Assembly: GCF_014646655.1 (NCBI RefSeq)
Contig: NZ_BMNR01000011.1
Span: 1 to 59,447 of the forward strand
Direction: 5' to 3'
DNA: 59,447 nt
Source of the DNA: Yeosuana aromativorans
GTDB taxonomy: Bacteria > Bacteroidota > Bacteroidia > Flavobacteriales > Flavobacteriaceae
Position 1 is the first letter of the stretch, and the number at the start of each line of letters is the position of its first letter. A program made the position numbers and the translations under genes. Of this stretch, positions 1 to 9,516 are shown in pieces. The notes under the pieces were generated by a model, which searched no databases, was not told where the DNA came from, and worked only from the letters and a program-made list of their open reading frames with translations.

Positions 1-2592
1 ACCTGTCCCGAGACTATATCAAGGGTTTATGCCATCTCTGACAATGATGGAAACTCCTCTCAATGTACACAGCTTATCGTGGTCAACGATGACATTGCGC
101 CCGTATTAACCGTTCCGGCAGACGTTGCCAATGTGGAATGTGATGCTGTGCCTGCAGTGGGAATCGCAACGGCTACAGACAACTGTGATGCCGACGTGAG
201 CGTTACCTACGATGGCGAGGTCAGAACCGACGGAACCTGTGAGGATACATATATCCTGACAAGGACCTGGACCGCCACTGACAACTGTGGAAACGCAACG
301 ACATTGTCGCAGACCATCAACGTCCAGGACACTACGCCACCTACTATTGACACTCAGGCAAATAATTTAACGGTTGAGTGTGATGGTGCAGGTAATATTG
401 CAGACCTTAACAATTGGTTAAATTCAAATGCTGGAGCTTTTGCTTCCGATTCTTGTGGCAATGTTACATGGTCTAATGATTTTTCTGCACTTTCTGATGG
501 ATGTGGGGAAACTGGTTCTGCAACTGTAGTCTTTACTGCCACAGATGATTGTGGAAACACGTCCACAACGTCTGCAACGTTTACCATCGAGGACACAACG
601 GCGCCAACTGTACCTACTAATGAAAGTTCTACAGTTCAATGTCTATCAGATGCTGTTCAGCCTAATGCTCCTATAGTAACAGATGTATGTAATGGCATCA
701 TTACACCAGTAATTACTGCCGGTCCAGATCCAGTTTGTGAAGGCACTAAAGTTTATACATTTACCTATACCGACTGTGCAGGAAATGCATCAGTGTATAC
801 CTATACTTACACCATTGACCTTAATGCATTTATATTGCCTGAAAATGGAGCAGAAACTATTGATAATTTAGCTGATGCTGTGGAACCAACTCCACCTACC
901 GTCACAGATAATTGTGGAAATATTTTAACTCCTTCAGCGCCAGAAGTTACTGAAACACCTGATTGTCAAGGGACTATTAAATATACATTTACATATACAG
1001 ATTGCGCCGGTAACACCGCTGATTGGACTTATACTTATACAATTATCTTAGCGCCATTTACAGTTCCTGCAAATGAAGCTTCGACTGTAAGTTGTATTGC
1101 TGATGCTGTGGTTCCAACTCCTCCTACTGTATTTGATGCCAACGGTAATGAAGTAGTTCCTATCATGACCGAAAATGATGATCCAGTATGTCAAGGAGAT
1201 AAAATATATACATTCACGTATACTGATTGTGCGGGCAACACTGCTGATTGGACTTATACATACACGATATATGATGATATTGCTCCTATAGCACCTAATG
1301 CTCCGGCTAATATGACTTTTGAGTGTATTGATGATGTTCCAGTAGCAGGAAACCTAACTGCTGTAGATAACTGTTCTGGTAACATTACCGTTGCTGGTGT
1401 AGATAGTGTAGATAGTTCAAATCCCTGTAACGTAATTATTACTCGTACTTGGACATTCACAGATAATTGTGGTAATTCAAGTTCTGTTGCTCAAGTCATC
1501 ACAGTTACAGACACAATTGCTCCGGTAGCTCCAAGCGCGCCTACTGATATGACCTACGAATGTATTGATGATGTCCCATCAGCTGGCAATTTAACTGCTG
1601 TAGATAACTGTTCTGGTAATATTACCGTTGCAGGTGTTGATAGTGTAGACAATTCAAATCCTTGTAATGTGATTATAACTCGTACTTGGACATTCACTGA
1701 TAATTGTGGCAACGCAAGTTCTGTTAATCAGGTTATTACAGTTAAAGATACAACAGCGCCGGTATTGACAAGTGAATTAGATACTGAACTGAATGTAAGT
1801 TGTGCTGATGTTCCAGATGTTCCTAATTTGAAATTTGAGGATAATTGTTCGTCAAATGTTACTGTTGACTATAGTGAAACCAATACGTTTGATGAAAATA
1901 TCTTAACAGATTATGAAATTGTAAGAACTTGGAAAGTCAGTGATGCCTGTGGAAATGAAAACACATATACACAAACACTGCATGTTGCACTTGATGAAGT
2001 TGTTACAGAAATAATTGCAGAAGACAGATGTTATGATGATGGTGTAGTTGACTTAAATCAATACTTGCAGGTACCAAACCTAAATGGTGTTTGGGAAATG
2101 GTTGAAGGTGATCCAGCAGCAACTCTCGATGGTCATATTTTCAATCCAACAACATTAGAGTTAAGTATGGATTTCCTCCCAAAAGACGGTGGAATAGATT
2201 ATCTGTTCAAATACACAACAACAGATAGTGGTTGTATAAGCATTACCAATGTGTCCATGAATATCAATGCAGATTGTACGGTATTGCCTTGTGGAAGTGA
2301 AGATGTAGTTATCTCAAAAGCCATAACGCCTAACGGTGACCAATGGAATGAAAACTTTAAAATAAGTGGTGTTGAGCTATGTGGTTTTGTTATGGAAGTC
2401 AAGATTTTCAACCGTTGGGGAGCCTTAGTGTATGAATCTGATAATTATCAAAATGATTGGAATGGTAAATCAACAAGTTCTTCTTTAGGAAATGCTGGTA
2501 CCGTACCAAATGGAACATATTATTACATTGTTATCTTAAAAAATAGTGGATTGGCTCCATTTACAGGCCCAGTTTACGTTGGAACCAAATAA
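1..2592 (+). CDS. Large repeat surface protein, T9SS type B sorting domain (5' truncated by window)
   Basis: The frame is open from base 1, so the true start lies upstream and only the C-terminal ~863 residues are seen. The visible part is a string of HYR/Ig-like modules of about 65-80 residues, each with a conserved TDNCG or TDCAGN cysteine motif. The last ~90 residues (from ITPNGDQWNENF to the end) match the gliding-motility-associated C-terminal domain (CHU_C family, type B sorting signal), with typical IFNRWG and NGTYYY elements. Such proteins are exported by the type IX secretion system and held at the surface or released; adhesin or gliding roles are usual but the ligand cannot be read. 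A PorP/SprF gene follows 11 bp downstream, the normal partner of type B cargo. Base composition is mosaic: the first ~350 bases are near 50% GC, the rest clearly lower. Confidence 0.9.
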   Translation, partial: TCPETISRVYAISDNDGNSSQCTQLIVVNDDIAPVLTVPADVANVECDAVPAVGIATATDNCDADVSVTYDGEVRTDGTCEDTYILTRTWTATDNCGNATTLSQTINVQDTTPPTIDTQANNLTVECDGAGNIADLNNWLNSNAGAFASDSCGNVTWSNDFSALSDGCGETGSATVVFTATDDCGNTSTTSATFTIEDTTAPTVPTNESSTVQCLSDAVQPNAPIVTDVCNGIITPVITAGPDPVCEGTKVYTFTYTDCAGNASVYTYTYTIDLNAFILPENGAETIDNLADAVEPTPPTVTDNCGNILTPSAPEVTETPDCQGTIKYTFTYTDCAGNTADWTYTYTIILAPFTVPANEASTVSCIADAVVPTPPTVFDANGNEVVPIMTENDDPVCQGDKIYTFTYTDCAGNTADWTYTYTIYDDIAPIAPNAPANMTFECIDDVPVAGNLTAVDNCSGNITVAGVDSVDSSNPCNVIITRTWTFTDNCGNSSSVAQVITVTDTIAPVAPSAPTDMTYECIDDVPSAGNLTAVDNCSGNITVAGVDSVDNSNPCNVIITRTWTFTDNCGNASSVNQVITVKDTTAPVLTSELDTELNVSCADVPDVPNLKFEDNCSSNVTVDYSETNTFDENILTDYEIVRTWKVSDACGNENTYTQTLHVALDEVVTEIIAEDRCYDDGVVDLNQYLQVPNLNGVWEMVEGDPAATLDGHIFNPTTLELSMDFLPKDGGIDYLFKYTTTDSGCISITNVSMNINADCTVLPCGSEDVVISKAITPNGDQWNENFKISGVELCGFVMEVKIFNRWGALVYESDNYQNDWNGKSTSSSLGNAGTVPNGTYYYIVILKNSGLAPFTGPVYVGTK
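1279..1752 (+). repeat. Two tandem 237-bp near-identical repeats in the adhesin gene
   Basis: Two adjacent units (1279-1515 and 1516-1752) each encode 79 residues that differ at few positions; both contain CIDDVP, AVDNCSGNITVAGVDSVD and RTWTFTDNCGN. Upstream, three looser repeats (about 604-1273) share YTFTYTDCAG and DWTYTYTI. The high identity of the 237-bp pair suggests recent duplication or gene conversion. Confidence 0.9.
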
Positions 2593-2603
2593 AACTTTAA
2601 CCT

Positions 2604-3530
2604 ATGAAACTTATTAAACATTATATAATAGCTTTTGCGTTGTTTAGTTGTACGGTAGGAATTGCACAACAGTTGCCGCAATTCACACAGTACATGTACA
2701 ACACAATCTCGATAAACCCTGCCTATGCAGGTAGTAGAGAGGCTTTAAGCATTGTTGGTTTACACAGAAGTCAGTGGGTTGGCTTTAAAGGAGGTCCCAT
2801 TACGCAAACACTCTCAATCCACACGCCTTTAAGAAATGATAGAATTGGATTAGGTCTTTCTTTTATTCAAGATGATTTAGGCCCAGAAAATTTTTCTTAT
2901 TTATATGGTGATTTTTCATATAGTATCCCAACGGGAAGATCCGGTAAACTGGCTTTTGGTTTAAAAGCAGGATTTACACAATACAGTCTGGATTCCGATT
3001 TTTTAAATGACCCAAAAGTATCTGAAGATGATTATTTTAAAGGATACAGAAACAGGTGGGCACCAAATATGGGAGTTGGATTGTATTATAGCACCAATAG
3101 ATTTTATGCAGGTTTATCAACACCTAGAATTTTAAAAACAGATAAGAACAAAACTGATGGCTATGAAGCTTTAGAAAGATTGAGTTATTATCTTACCTTA
3201 GGATGTGTTATTGACTTGAGTAAAAGCATCAAATTTAAACCTGCTGGTTTAATTAAAGCAACCAATGGTGCACCAGCATCTTATGATTTAACTGCCAATT
3301 TCTTATTCAATGAGAAGTTTTGGCTAGGTGGTTCTTACAGAATCAATGAGAACACTGCTGCTTTTGGTGGCTTGGTTGATTTTCAAATATCAAGACAATT
3401 ACGCATAGGTTATGCCTATGAGAAACCAATTTCTGATATTGCGGCCTATACCTCTGGCACACATGAGATTTTGTTGATTTATGAGTTTAAATTCTTAAGT
3501 TCAAAATTAAAATCGCCAAGATATTTTTAA
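2604..3530 (+). CDS. PorP/SprF family type IX secretion outer-membrane protein
   Basis: A 308-residue protein with a signal peptide (cleavage near GIAQQ), then the family hallmark QFTQYMYN and NPAYAGS, followed by alternating beta strands expected of an outer-membrane barrel. PorP/SprF proteins help T9SS export and anchor large adhesins such as SprB, and a specific PorP/SprF is usually encoded directly 3' of its type B cargo. That is the arrangement here: 11 bp separate it from the CHU_C protein, and PorE-like genes follow. Length and motifs are complete. It is likely co-transcribed with the adhesin. It is probably a paralogue dedicated to this adhesin rather than the core PorP, because the core gliding genes are not nearby. 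Confidence 0.92.
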   Translation: MKLIKHYIIAFALFSCTVGIAQQLPQFTQYMYNTISINPAYAGSREALSIVGLHRSQWVGFKGGPITQTLSIHTPLRNDRIGLGLSFIQDDLGPENFSYLYGDFSYSIPTGRSGKLAFGLKAGFTQYSLDSDFLNDPKVSEDDYFKGYRNRWAPNMGVGLYYSTNRFYAGLSTPRILKTDKNKTDGYEALERLSYYLTLGCVIDLSKSIKFKPAGLIKATNGAPASYDLTANFLFNEKFWLGGSYRINENTAAFGGLVDFQISRQLRIGYAYEKPISDIAAYTSGTHEILLIYEFKFLSSKLKSPRYF

Positions 3531-3593
3531 TTGAAAACAATCAAATTGTAACCATTGCAATAGCATTCTTAAATTGAAAAATTTTTAAAACAG

Positions 3594-5507
3594 ATGAAAA
3601 TAAAAAACTACATACTAGTTTCAATTGTACTAATGATAAGTTTGTCTGCATTCCCTCAACAAGGAAAACAGAAACGAGCTGATACATTGTTCAATAAATT
3701 CTCATTTGTAAAAGCAGCAAAAGTATATAGAGAGCTTATTGACAATAATTACAATAAAGATTATGCAACCAGACGTTTGGCTGATTGTTATGCGTATTTA
3801 AGAGATCCTAAAAATGCCGCTAGATATTACAAAAGTGTTGTCAAACAAGAAAATGTTCCTATTGAATATTATTATAGTTATGCCCAATCTTTAAGAGGTA
3901 TAAAGGACTACAAAGAATCGCGCGTGTGGTTACAACGGTTTAAAGATTCTGGAGGAGTTGTTAATACCAATGATTTTGAAAAGGATGTCAATTTCATTAC
4001 AAGCGTTTTTAATGCAAAACAACAGTATTTTTTGGATAGAATACGGTTCAATTCAAAGTTCAGCGACTTTGGTGCTTTTGAGTTTAAAGGCAAAATATAT
4101 TTTGCGTCATCAAGAGACGAGGGTGTTTCGGTTAAACGCCTTTACGGCTGGAATGAACAACCGTTTTTGGATGTATATGTAACGGATGTAGGAAGCAAAA
4201 AAGTAGATCATACTTCCAAACTAAAAGGTGATGTAAATACCATATACCATGACGGTCCGGTTACCATCACAAAAGATGGAAACACCATGTATTTTACCAG
4301 AAACAACTACAAGGAAAATATAGAAGGCAGGGATAAAAAAGGGTTGATCAATATGAAAATATACCGTGCAACCTTAAAAGATAGCTTATGGACAAACGTT
4401 GAAGATCTTTCCATAAACAGTGATGACTTTTCTAACCAACATGCAGCTCTCAATACCGATGATACCAAACTCTATTTTTCTTCGGATAGACCTGGAGGAT
4501 ATGGTGGTTCTGATATTTATTATGTAGATATAAACCCAGATGGAAGCTTAGGAACACCCGTTAATGTTGGAAATATTGTAAATACAGACAAAGCAGAAGG
4601 ATTCCCTTTTATCAATAATGAAGGCACTCTGTTTTTCTCTTCTGATGGACACCAAGGCTTAGGATTATTGGATATCTATGGAACCATTAAAGGTGATAAC
4701 AATGAAATTGTTGACGTTATAAACTTAGGAATTCCAATCAATTCAAATAAAGATGATTTTGCCTTTACCATGAATCCTGATGGCGTTACGGGATACTTTT
4801 CATCAAACAGACCAGGTGGTCGTGGTGATGATGATATTTATGGCTACCATAGGGTTCCTACGCTACAAGTTGAAGGTGTTGTAAGTGATGCCATCAATAC
4901 AAAGCCAATTGCAAATTCTGTGATTACCTTATATGATGACAAAGGCAACAAGATTGCCTACATGGTAACTGATGAAAATGGTTACTATCAAATTAACATT
5001 GACAGAAATAAAGATTACAAAATTGTAGCTAGCCAGAAAAAATATATTGATGATTACAGAACATTTACATCAAAAAACTTACAAACTGAACTGACATCAA
5101 TTACCGCAAATTTATTATTGAATCCTGTTCAGGATGTTGTTAAACTAGCCGAGTTAAATACTATTTATTTTGATTTTGACAAGTATGATATCAGGGAAGA
5201 TGCCGCTAAAGAACTGGACAAAATAGTGTCTATGATGAAAAACGACTACCCAGATATGGTCATTCGAATTGAATCTCACACAGATTCAAGAGGAACACGG
5301 TCTTATAATGATAAATTATCTATTGACAGGGCCAATTCAACCTATGATTATCTAATATCAAAAGGTATCGATCCTTCTAGAATTGTAGCACATGAAGGTT
5401 TTGGGGAACGCCGTTTAACAAATGGCTGTGAAGATGGCGCTAAATGTGAAGAAGAACAACATCAATTAAACAGACGTACACAATTTATAGTTGTAAAAAT
5501 GGAATAA
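3594..5507 (+). CDS. PorE-like OmpA family protein (TPR, PD40 propeller, carboxypeptidase-like and OmpA domains)
   Basis: A 637-residue exported protein. In order it has a signal peptide (to about residue 22), TPR-like helices (about 30-130), PD40/WD40-type propeller repeats with YFSSDRPGG and FFSSDGHQG motifs (about 160-425), a carboxypeptidase regulatory-like fold (about 430-500), and a C-terminal OmpA peptidoglycan-binding domain with IYFDFDKYDIR, SHTDSRG and NRRTQF. This domain order is that of PorE of the T9SS, which is thought to tie the machinery to peptidoglycan. It follows the porP/sprF gene by 63 bp. A paralogue of nearly the same length comes next, so this is likely an accessory PorE-like protein linked to the adhesin. 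No lipobox is evident. Confidence 0.88.
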   Translation: MKIKNYILVSIVLMISLSAFPQQGKQKRADTLFNKFSFVKAAKVYRELIDNNYNKDYATRRLADCYAYLRDPKNAARYYKSVVKQENVPIEYYYSYAQSLRGIKDYKESRVWLQRFKDSGGVVNTNDFEKDVNFITSVFNAKQQYFLDRIRFNSKFSDFGAFEFKGKIYFASSRDEGVSVKRLYGWNEQPFLDVYVTDVGSKKVDHTSKLKGDVNTIYHDGPVTITKDGNTMYFTRNNYKENIEGRDKKGLINMKIYRATLKDSLWTNVEDLSINSDDFSNQHAALNTDDTKLYFSSDRPGGYGGSDIYYVDINPDGSLGTPVNVGNIVNTDKAEGFPFINNEGTLFFSSDGHQGLGLLDIYGTIKGDNNEIVDVINLGIPINSNKDDFAFTMNPDGVTGYFSSNRPGGRGDDDIYGYHRVPTLQVEGVVSDAINTKPIANSVITLYDDKGNKIAYMVTDENGYYQINIDRNKDYKIVASQKKYIDDYRTFTSKNLQTELTSITANLLLNPVQDVVKLAELNTIYFDFDKYDIREDAAKELDKIVSMMKNDYPDMVIRIESHTDSRGTRSYNDKLSIDRANSTYDYLISKGIDPSRIVAHEGFGERRLTNGCEDGAKCEEEQHQLNRRTQFIVVKME

Positions 5508-5575
5508 TTAGTTATGAAATAAAACTAACCTGCTTTTAAAAAACCAAAGTGTTTTTTAATTAAAACAATACCCCC

Positions 5576-7495
5576 ATGAAACCAAAAAAACACATATTAA
5601 TTTATATAATTTTGCTAATAAATGCTGCCTTATTTGCTCAATACGGAAAGCAAAAAAAAGCAGATGCCTTATTCAATAAATTCTCGTTTGTAAACGCTTC
5701 AGAAGTTTATGAAACACTTCTGGAAAAAAACTTTAACGCCGATTATGCTGTAAGACAGTTAGGTGACTGCTATGCCTACATGCGAAATCCAGACAGTGCA
5801 GCTGTTTATTACAAAAAAGCTGTTGAGCAAAACAATGTTCCAAAAGAGTATTACTACAGATATGCGCAGTCTTTAAGGGGTATTAAAGACTATAAAGAAT
5901 CACGTGTTTGGTTGAAAAAATTTAAAGATGCTGGCGGTGAACTGAATAATGAAAAGTTCATGAAGGATGCTGATTTTATTACAACCATTTTTAATGCTAA
6001 ACCACAGTACTTTTTAAAAACGGTGAATTTTAATTCAAAATATAGTGATTTTGGAGCTTTTGAGTATGGTGATAAATTATATTTCACTTCTTCAAGAGAT
6101 GAAGGCGTTTCAACCAAACACACCTACGGATGGGATGGGCAGCCCTTTTTAGACGTTTACGTTAAAGACAAAAATGATAGTGTTAATGTCATCAATCATA
6201 AATATAAACTTAAAGGAAAAGTAAATTCAGTATATCATGATGGTCCTATTACAATCACCAATGATGGCAAAACCATGTATTTTTCAAGAAACAACTTCAA
6301 CAAAAATACACTTAACAAGGATAAAAAAGGTATTAGCAATTTAAAGATTTACAAAGCGACACTTGTTGATGGCTCATGGACCAATATTGAAGATTTACCT
6401 TTTAACAGTGATGAATATTCTACAGGACACCCTGCATTAAATAGTGACAACACTAAACTGTACTTTGCTTCAGATATGCCTGGTAGTATTGGTGGTTCTG
6501 ATATTTATTATGTTGATATAAATTCGGATGGATCATATGGCTCTCCAAAAAATTTAGGAGATATAGTCAATACCAAAAAAAACGAAGTATTTCCTTTTGT
6601 TAATAGTGAAGGCACCCTATTCTTCTCTTCAGATGGTCATCAAGGATTGGGACTGTTGGATATTTTTGCTGCAATAACAGATAAAAATAATAACATAACA
6701 GGCGTTTTGAATCTTGGTGTTCCAGTTAATTCAAGCAAAGATGATTTTTCATTTTTCATGAATACGGATGGCACATCAGGCTATTTTGCTTCAAACAGAG
6801 ATGGTGGAGTTGGCAGTGATGATATTTATGCTTATAACCGATTACTGCCACTGAAATTAGAAGGAACAGTAACCGATGCAATCAACAACAAACCAATTGC
6901 AAATGCAACCGTTAGTATATTTGATGGTGGTGGCAACAAAATGGCAGATTTGGAAACTGATGCTGACGGCTACTATGAAATTAATATTGACAGAAATGCT
7001 GATTATAAATTATTAACCAGTCACCAAAAATATGAAGATCAGTCCAGATTAATAACCTCTAAAAACATTGATAAGACTGCTAAGCGTATCTTAGCTGATT
7101 TTTCATTAAATCCTCTACAAGATGTTGTGAAACTAGCCGAATTAAACACGATTTATTTTGGTTTTGAAAAATATGACATTAGAAAAGATGCCGCATTGGA
7201 ACTTGACAAAATAGTTAACATGATGACCAATATCTATCCCAACATGATTATTAGGATTGAGTCACACACAGATTCTAGGGGAACAACAGCATTTAACGAT
7301 TGGTTATCCCAAAAACGAGCAAAAGCTACATTTGACTATTTAATTTCCAAAGGTATTGATCCTTCTAGAATTACAAAATATGAAGGTTTTGGTGAACGCA
7401 GATTAACCAACGGCTGTGATGGAAGTGTACCTTGTACAGAAGAAGAACATCAATTAAACAGACGTACTGAGTTTATAGTCATCAAAATGAAATAA
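5576..7495 (+). CDS. PorE-like OmpA family protein, tandem paralogue
   Basis: A 639-residue protein collinear with the preceding gene over its whole length: signal peptide ending near LFAQY, TPR region, PD40 repeats (YFASDMPGS, FFSSDGHQG), carboxypeptidase-like domain and OmpA domain (SHTDSRG, NRRTEF). The start of the OmpA domain reads IYFGFEKYDIR where the first copy has FDFDK, so a usually acidic position differs. The key Asp of SHTD and the Arg pair that contact diaminopimelate in OmpA-like domains are kept, so it should still bind peptidoglycan. The 68-bp gap and shared orientation suggest one operon from the adhesin onward, ended by the hairpin at 7522-7557. Retention of two diverged copies suggests distinct partners or a heteromer. 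Confidence 0.87.
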   Translation: MKPKKHILIYIILLINAALFAQYGKQKKADALFNKFSFVNASEVYETLLEKNFNADYAVRQLGDCYAYMRNPDSAAVYYKKAVEQNNVPKEYYYRYAQSLRGIKDYKESRVWLKKFKDAGGELNNEKFMKDADFITTIFNAKPQYFLKTVNFNSKYSDFGAFEYGDKLYFTSSRDEGVSTKHTYGWDGQPFLDVYVKDKNDSVNVINHKYKLKGKVNSVYHDGPITITNDGKTMYFSRNNFNKNTLNKDKKGISNLKIYKATLVDGSWTNIEDLPFNSDEYSTGHPALNSDNTKLYFASDMPGSIGGSDIYYVDINSDGSYGSPKNLGDIVNTKKNEVFPFVNSEGTLFFSSDGHQGLGLLDIFAAITDKNNNITGVLNLGVPVNSSKDDFSFFMNTDGTSGYFASNRDGGVGSDDIYAYNRLLPLKLEGTVTDAINNKPIANATVSIFDGGGNKMADLETDADGYYEINIDRNADYKLLTSHQKYEDQSRLITSKNIDKTAKRILADFSLNPLQDVVKLAELNTIYFGFEKYDIRKDAALELDKIVNMMTNIYPNMIIRIESHTDSRGTTAFNDWLSQKRAKATFDYLISKGIDPSRITKYEGFGERRLTNGCDGSVPCTEEEHQLNRRTEFIVIKMK

Positions 7496-7521
7496 AAATT
7501 AAAGTATTTCAAGAAATTATA

Positions 7522-7557
7522 GAAAAAAAACAGGTATTTAAATACCTGTTTTTTTAT
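7522..7557 (+). terminator. Rho-independent terminator, probably bidirectional
   Basis: The palindrome CAGGTATTTAAATACCTG (7531-7548) is flanked by A8 on the left and T7 on the right. It lies 27 bp after the second PorE-like gene and before the convergent Crp/Fnr gene. Confidence 0.85.
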
Positions 7558-7651
7558 TGGTTGGTTAGCTATCAATACTTTATTACAAGATTGGTATAAA
7601 GAATATCATGGTAAATATATACTATTGAAAAATCATTTTCATTAACAAATG

Positions 7652-8230
7652 TTAATATAGCGCTTTTAATCCTTTCCGTATCCTACTTAATTGAACTGGT
7701 GTAATACTTAAATACGATGCAATATGGTATTGTGCAATCAATAAATCTATATCAGGAATTCGTTTTCTGAGCTCTAAATAACGTTGTTTGGCATCAAGTG
7801 AAATCAACTCAAGCTGGCGTTCTTCATATTGCATAAAAATATGTTCCACTATTTTGTTATATAAATTACTGATAACAATATCCGTGTGGCAAAGTTTAAT
7901 CAACTTAACATAATCAATTTCATACACCTTGCAGTCCGTTAAGGTTTCATAGTTTAATTTTGATGGTTTATTTTTTATCAAGGCCGTAAATGATCCTACA
8001 AAACAAATAGGCATAAAGAAATTTTTATTGAACTCTTTTCCACTCTCTGTACTAAAGTAGACCCGCATTAAACCAGAAACAAGCATGTAGATTTTAGTAG
8101 GTGTTTCGCCTTCTTTAGCTATGAGTGTATCTGCTTTGATGTGTTTAAACGTAGAAATTCCTTTAAGCTTTTCAAAAGCATCTTCAGAAACATCGATAAA
8201 TGTGTTTAAAAATGAGAGATTTGGATTCAA
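7652..8230 (-). CDS. Crp/Fnr family transcriptional regulator
   Basis: 192 residues: an N-terminal cyclic-nucleotide-binding-like beta-roll (about 25-115, with a KEGETPTKIYMLVSGLMRVYF-like core) and a C-terminal helix-turn-helix (about 145-190, ITPVQLSRIRKGL). There is no N-terminal cysteine cluster, so it is not a classical Fe-S FNR. The common Bacteroidota members of this size have unknown effectors. The start is TTG at 8230; the next in-frame Met is ~49 residues in and would remove the first strands. It stands alone, with ackA 91 bp downstream on the same strand and no terminator between. Because the ackA-pta pair is transcribed before reaching it, it could be read through from that operon. 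Its targets are unknown; candidate Crp/Fnr-type sites elsewhere are described under findings. Confidence 0.85.
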   Translation of the reverse strand: MNPNLSFLNTFIDVSEDAFEKLKGISTFKHIKADTLIAKEGETPTKIYMLVSGLMRVYFSTESGKEFNKNFFMPICFVGSFTALIKNKPSKLNYETLTDCKVYEIDYVKLIKLCHTDIVISNLYNKIVEHIFMQYEERQLELISLDAKQRYLELRKRIPDIDLLIAQYHIASYLSITPVQLSRIRKGLKALY

Positions 8231-8321
8231 ACTATTGTCACAAAATTAAAGCAATTAAGAAGGACGTTCCAATATACATTAATTTCTGAACAAAAGAAAC
8301 CTAAAAACGATTTTTGATTAT

Positions 8322-9515
8322 TTAATTAACTAACACATAAGATTGTTTTGCAATTTCCAGTTCCTCATTTGTTGGAGCAACTAAAATTTTTACTGAAGAA
8401 CCAGGAACACTAATATCTCTTAACGTATTGCCGCGTACATCGTTTTTTCTGTGATCAAGATGTAATCCTAAAAATTCCATGTCTTCACAAACAATTTTTC
8501 TGATTACACTACTGTTCTCTCCTATTCCAGCTGTAAAAACAATGGCGTCAAGTCCATTCATAGCTGCTATATAAGCACCAATGTATTTTTTAATTCGATA
8601 ACCGTTCATGTATAAAGCCAATCGGCAAGTTTCATCGCCTTCAGCCGATTTTGCCTCTATATCACGCATATCACTAAATCCTGTAAGTCCCAGCATACCG
8701 CTTTCCTTAAGTAAAATATCTTTAACTTCATCTGCTGAATACCCTAATTTGTCTATCAGGTAGAAAATCACGGACTGATCAATATCGCCTGCACGCGTTC
8801 CCATTATGAGTCCGTTAGCAGGTCCAAAACCTAAAGAATGGTCCACAGCCTTTCCGTCTTTTACCGCTGAAATACTACAGCCATTTCCTAAATGGACCGT
8901 GATTATTCTTGAATATGCTGCCTTTTCGCTTTTTAAATATTCAATTGACTTTTCAGAAACATATTTATGACTGGTTCCATGAAAGCCATAAGCCCTGATA
9001 TCATAATCTTCCAAAAATTTGGTTGGAATGGCGTATTGATATGCTTTTTGCGGCATGGTTTGAAAAAAGGCCGTATCAAAAACCGCAACCTGCTTGGCAT
9101 GAGAAAACACCTTTTCGGCAACCTCAATCCCTTTTAAGTTATGCGGGTTGTGCAAAGGCGCCAAGGGAACCAAGCTTTTTATCTTTTCTTTTACTTCTGG
9201 AGTCACTTCTACGGTTTCAGAAAACGTTTTACCTCCGTGTACCACTCTATGTCCTACTACATGAATACTATCTTTATCTCCTATGACACCAAATTCTTCA
9301 TTCAATAATAAAGCGGTTATTTTTAATAAACCTGTTTCATGATCAGGAATATCAACTTCTTGAGTCAATTTAAAATCTCCAGATTTATAACTTATTAGCG
9401 CGCCATCTAATCCAATACGTTCTACCATTCCACTGGCCGCCACAATTTCCTCTGGCATTTGTATTAATTGATATTTAATTGATGAGCTTCCTGAGTTGAT
9501 TACTAATATGTTCAT
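8322..9515 (-). CDS. ackA: Acetate kinase
   Basis: A 397-residue cytoplasmic enzyme interconverting acetate + ATP and acetyl phosphate + ADP. ASKHA-fold motifs are present in order: INSGSSSIKY at the N-terminus, HRVVHGG (substrate Arg), VFDTAFF (catalytic Asp), GFHGTSHKYV, HLGNGCS, GTRAGDID and FTAGIGENS near the C-terminus. The length is that of the family. It begins 1 bp after the pta stop, so the two are translationally coupled in one pta-ackA operon. Together they convert acetyl-CoA to acetate with ATP formation, or activate acetate in reverse. Confidence 0.97.
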   Translation of the reverse strand: MNILVINSGSSSIKYQLIQMPEEIVAASGMVERIGLDGALISYKSGDFKLTQEVDIPDHETGLLKITALLLNEEFGVIGDKDSIHVVGHRVVHGGKTFSETVEVTPEVKEKIKSLVPLAPLHNPHNLKGIEVAEKVFSHAKQVAVFDTAFFQTMPQKAYQYAIPTKFLEDYDIRAYGFHGTSHKYVSEKSIEYLKSEKAAYSRIITVHLGNGCSISAVKDGKAVDHSLGFGPANGLIMGTRAGDIDQSVIFYLIDKLGYSADEVKDILLKESGMLGLTGFSDMRDIEAKSAEGDETCRLALYMNGYRIKKYIGAYIAAMNGLDAIVFTAGIGENSSVIRKIVCEDMEFLGLHLDHRKNDVRGNTLRDISVPGSSVKILVAPTNEELEIAKQSYVLVN

Positions 9516-9516
9516 T

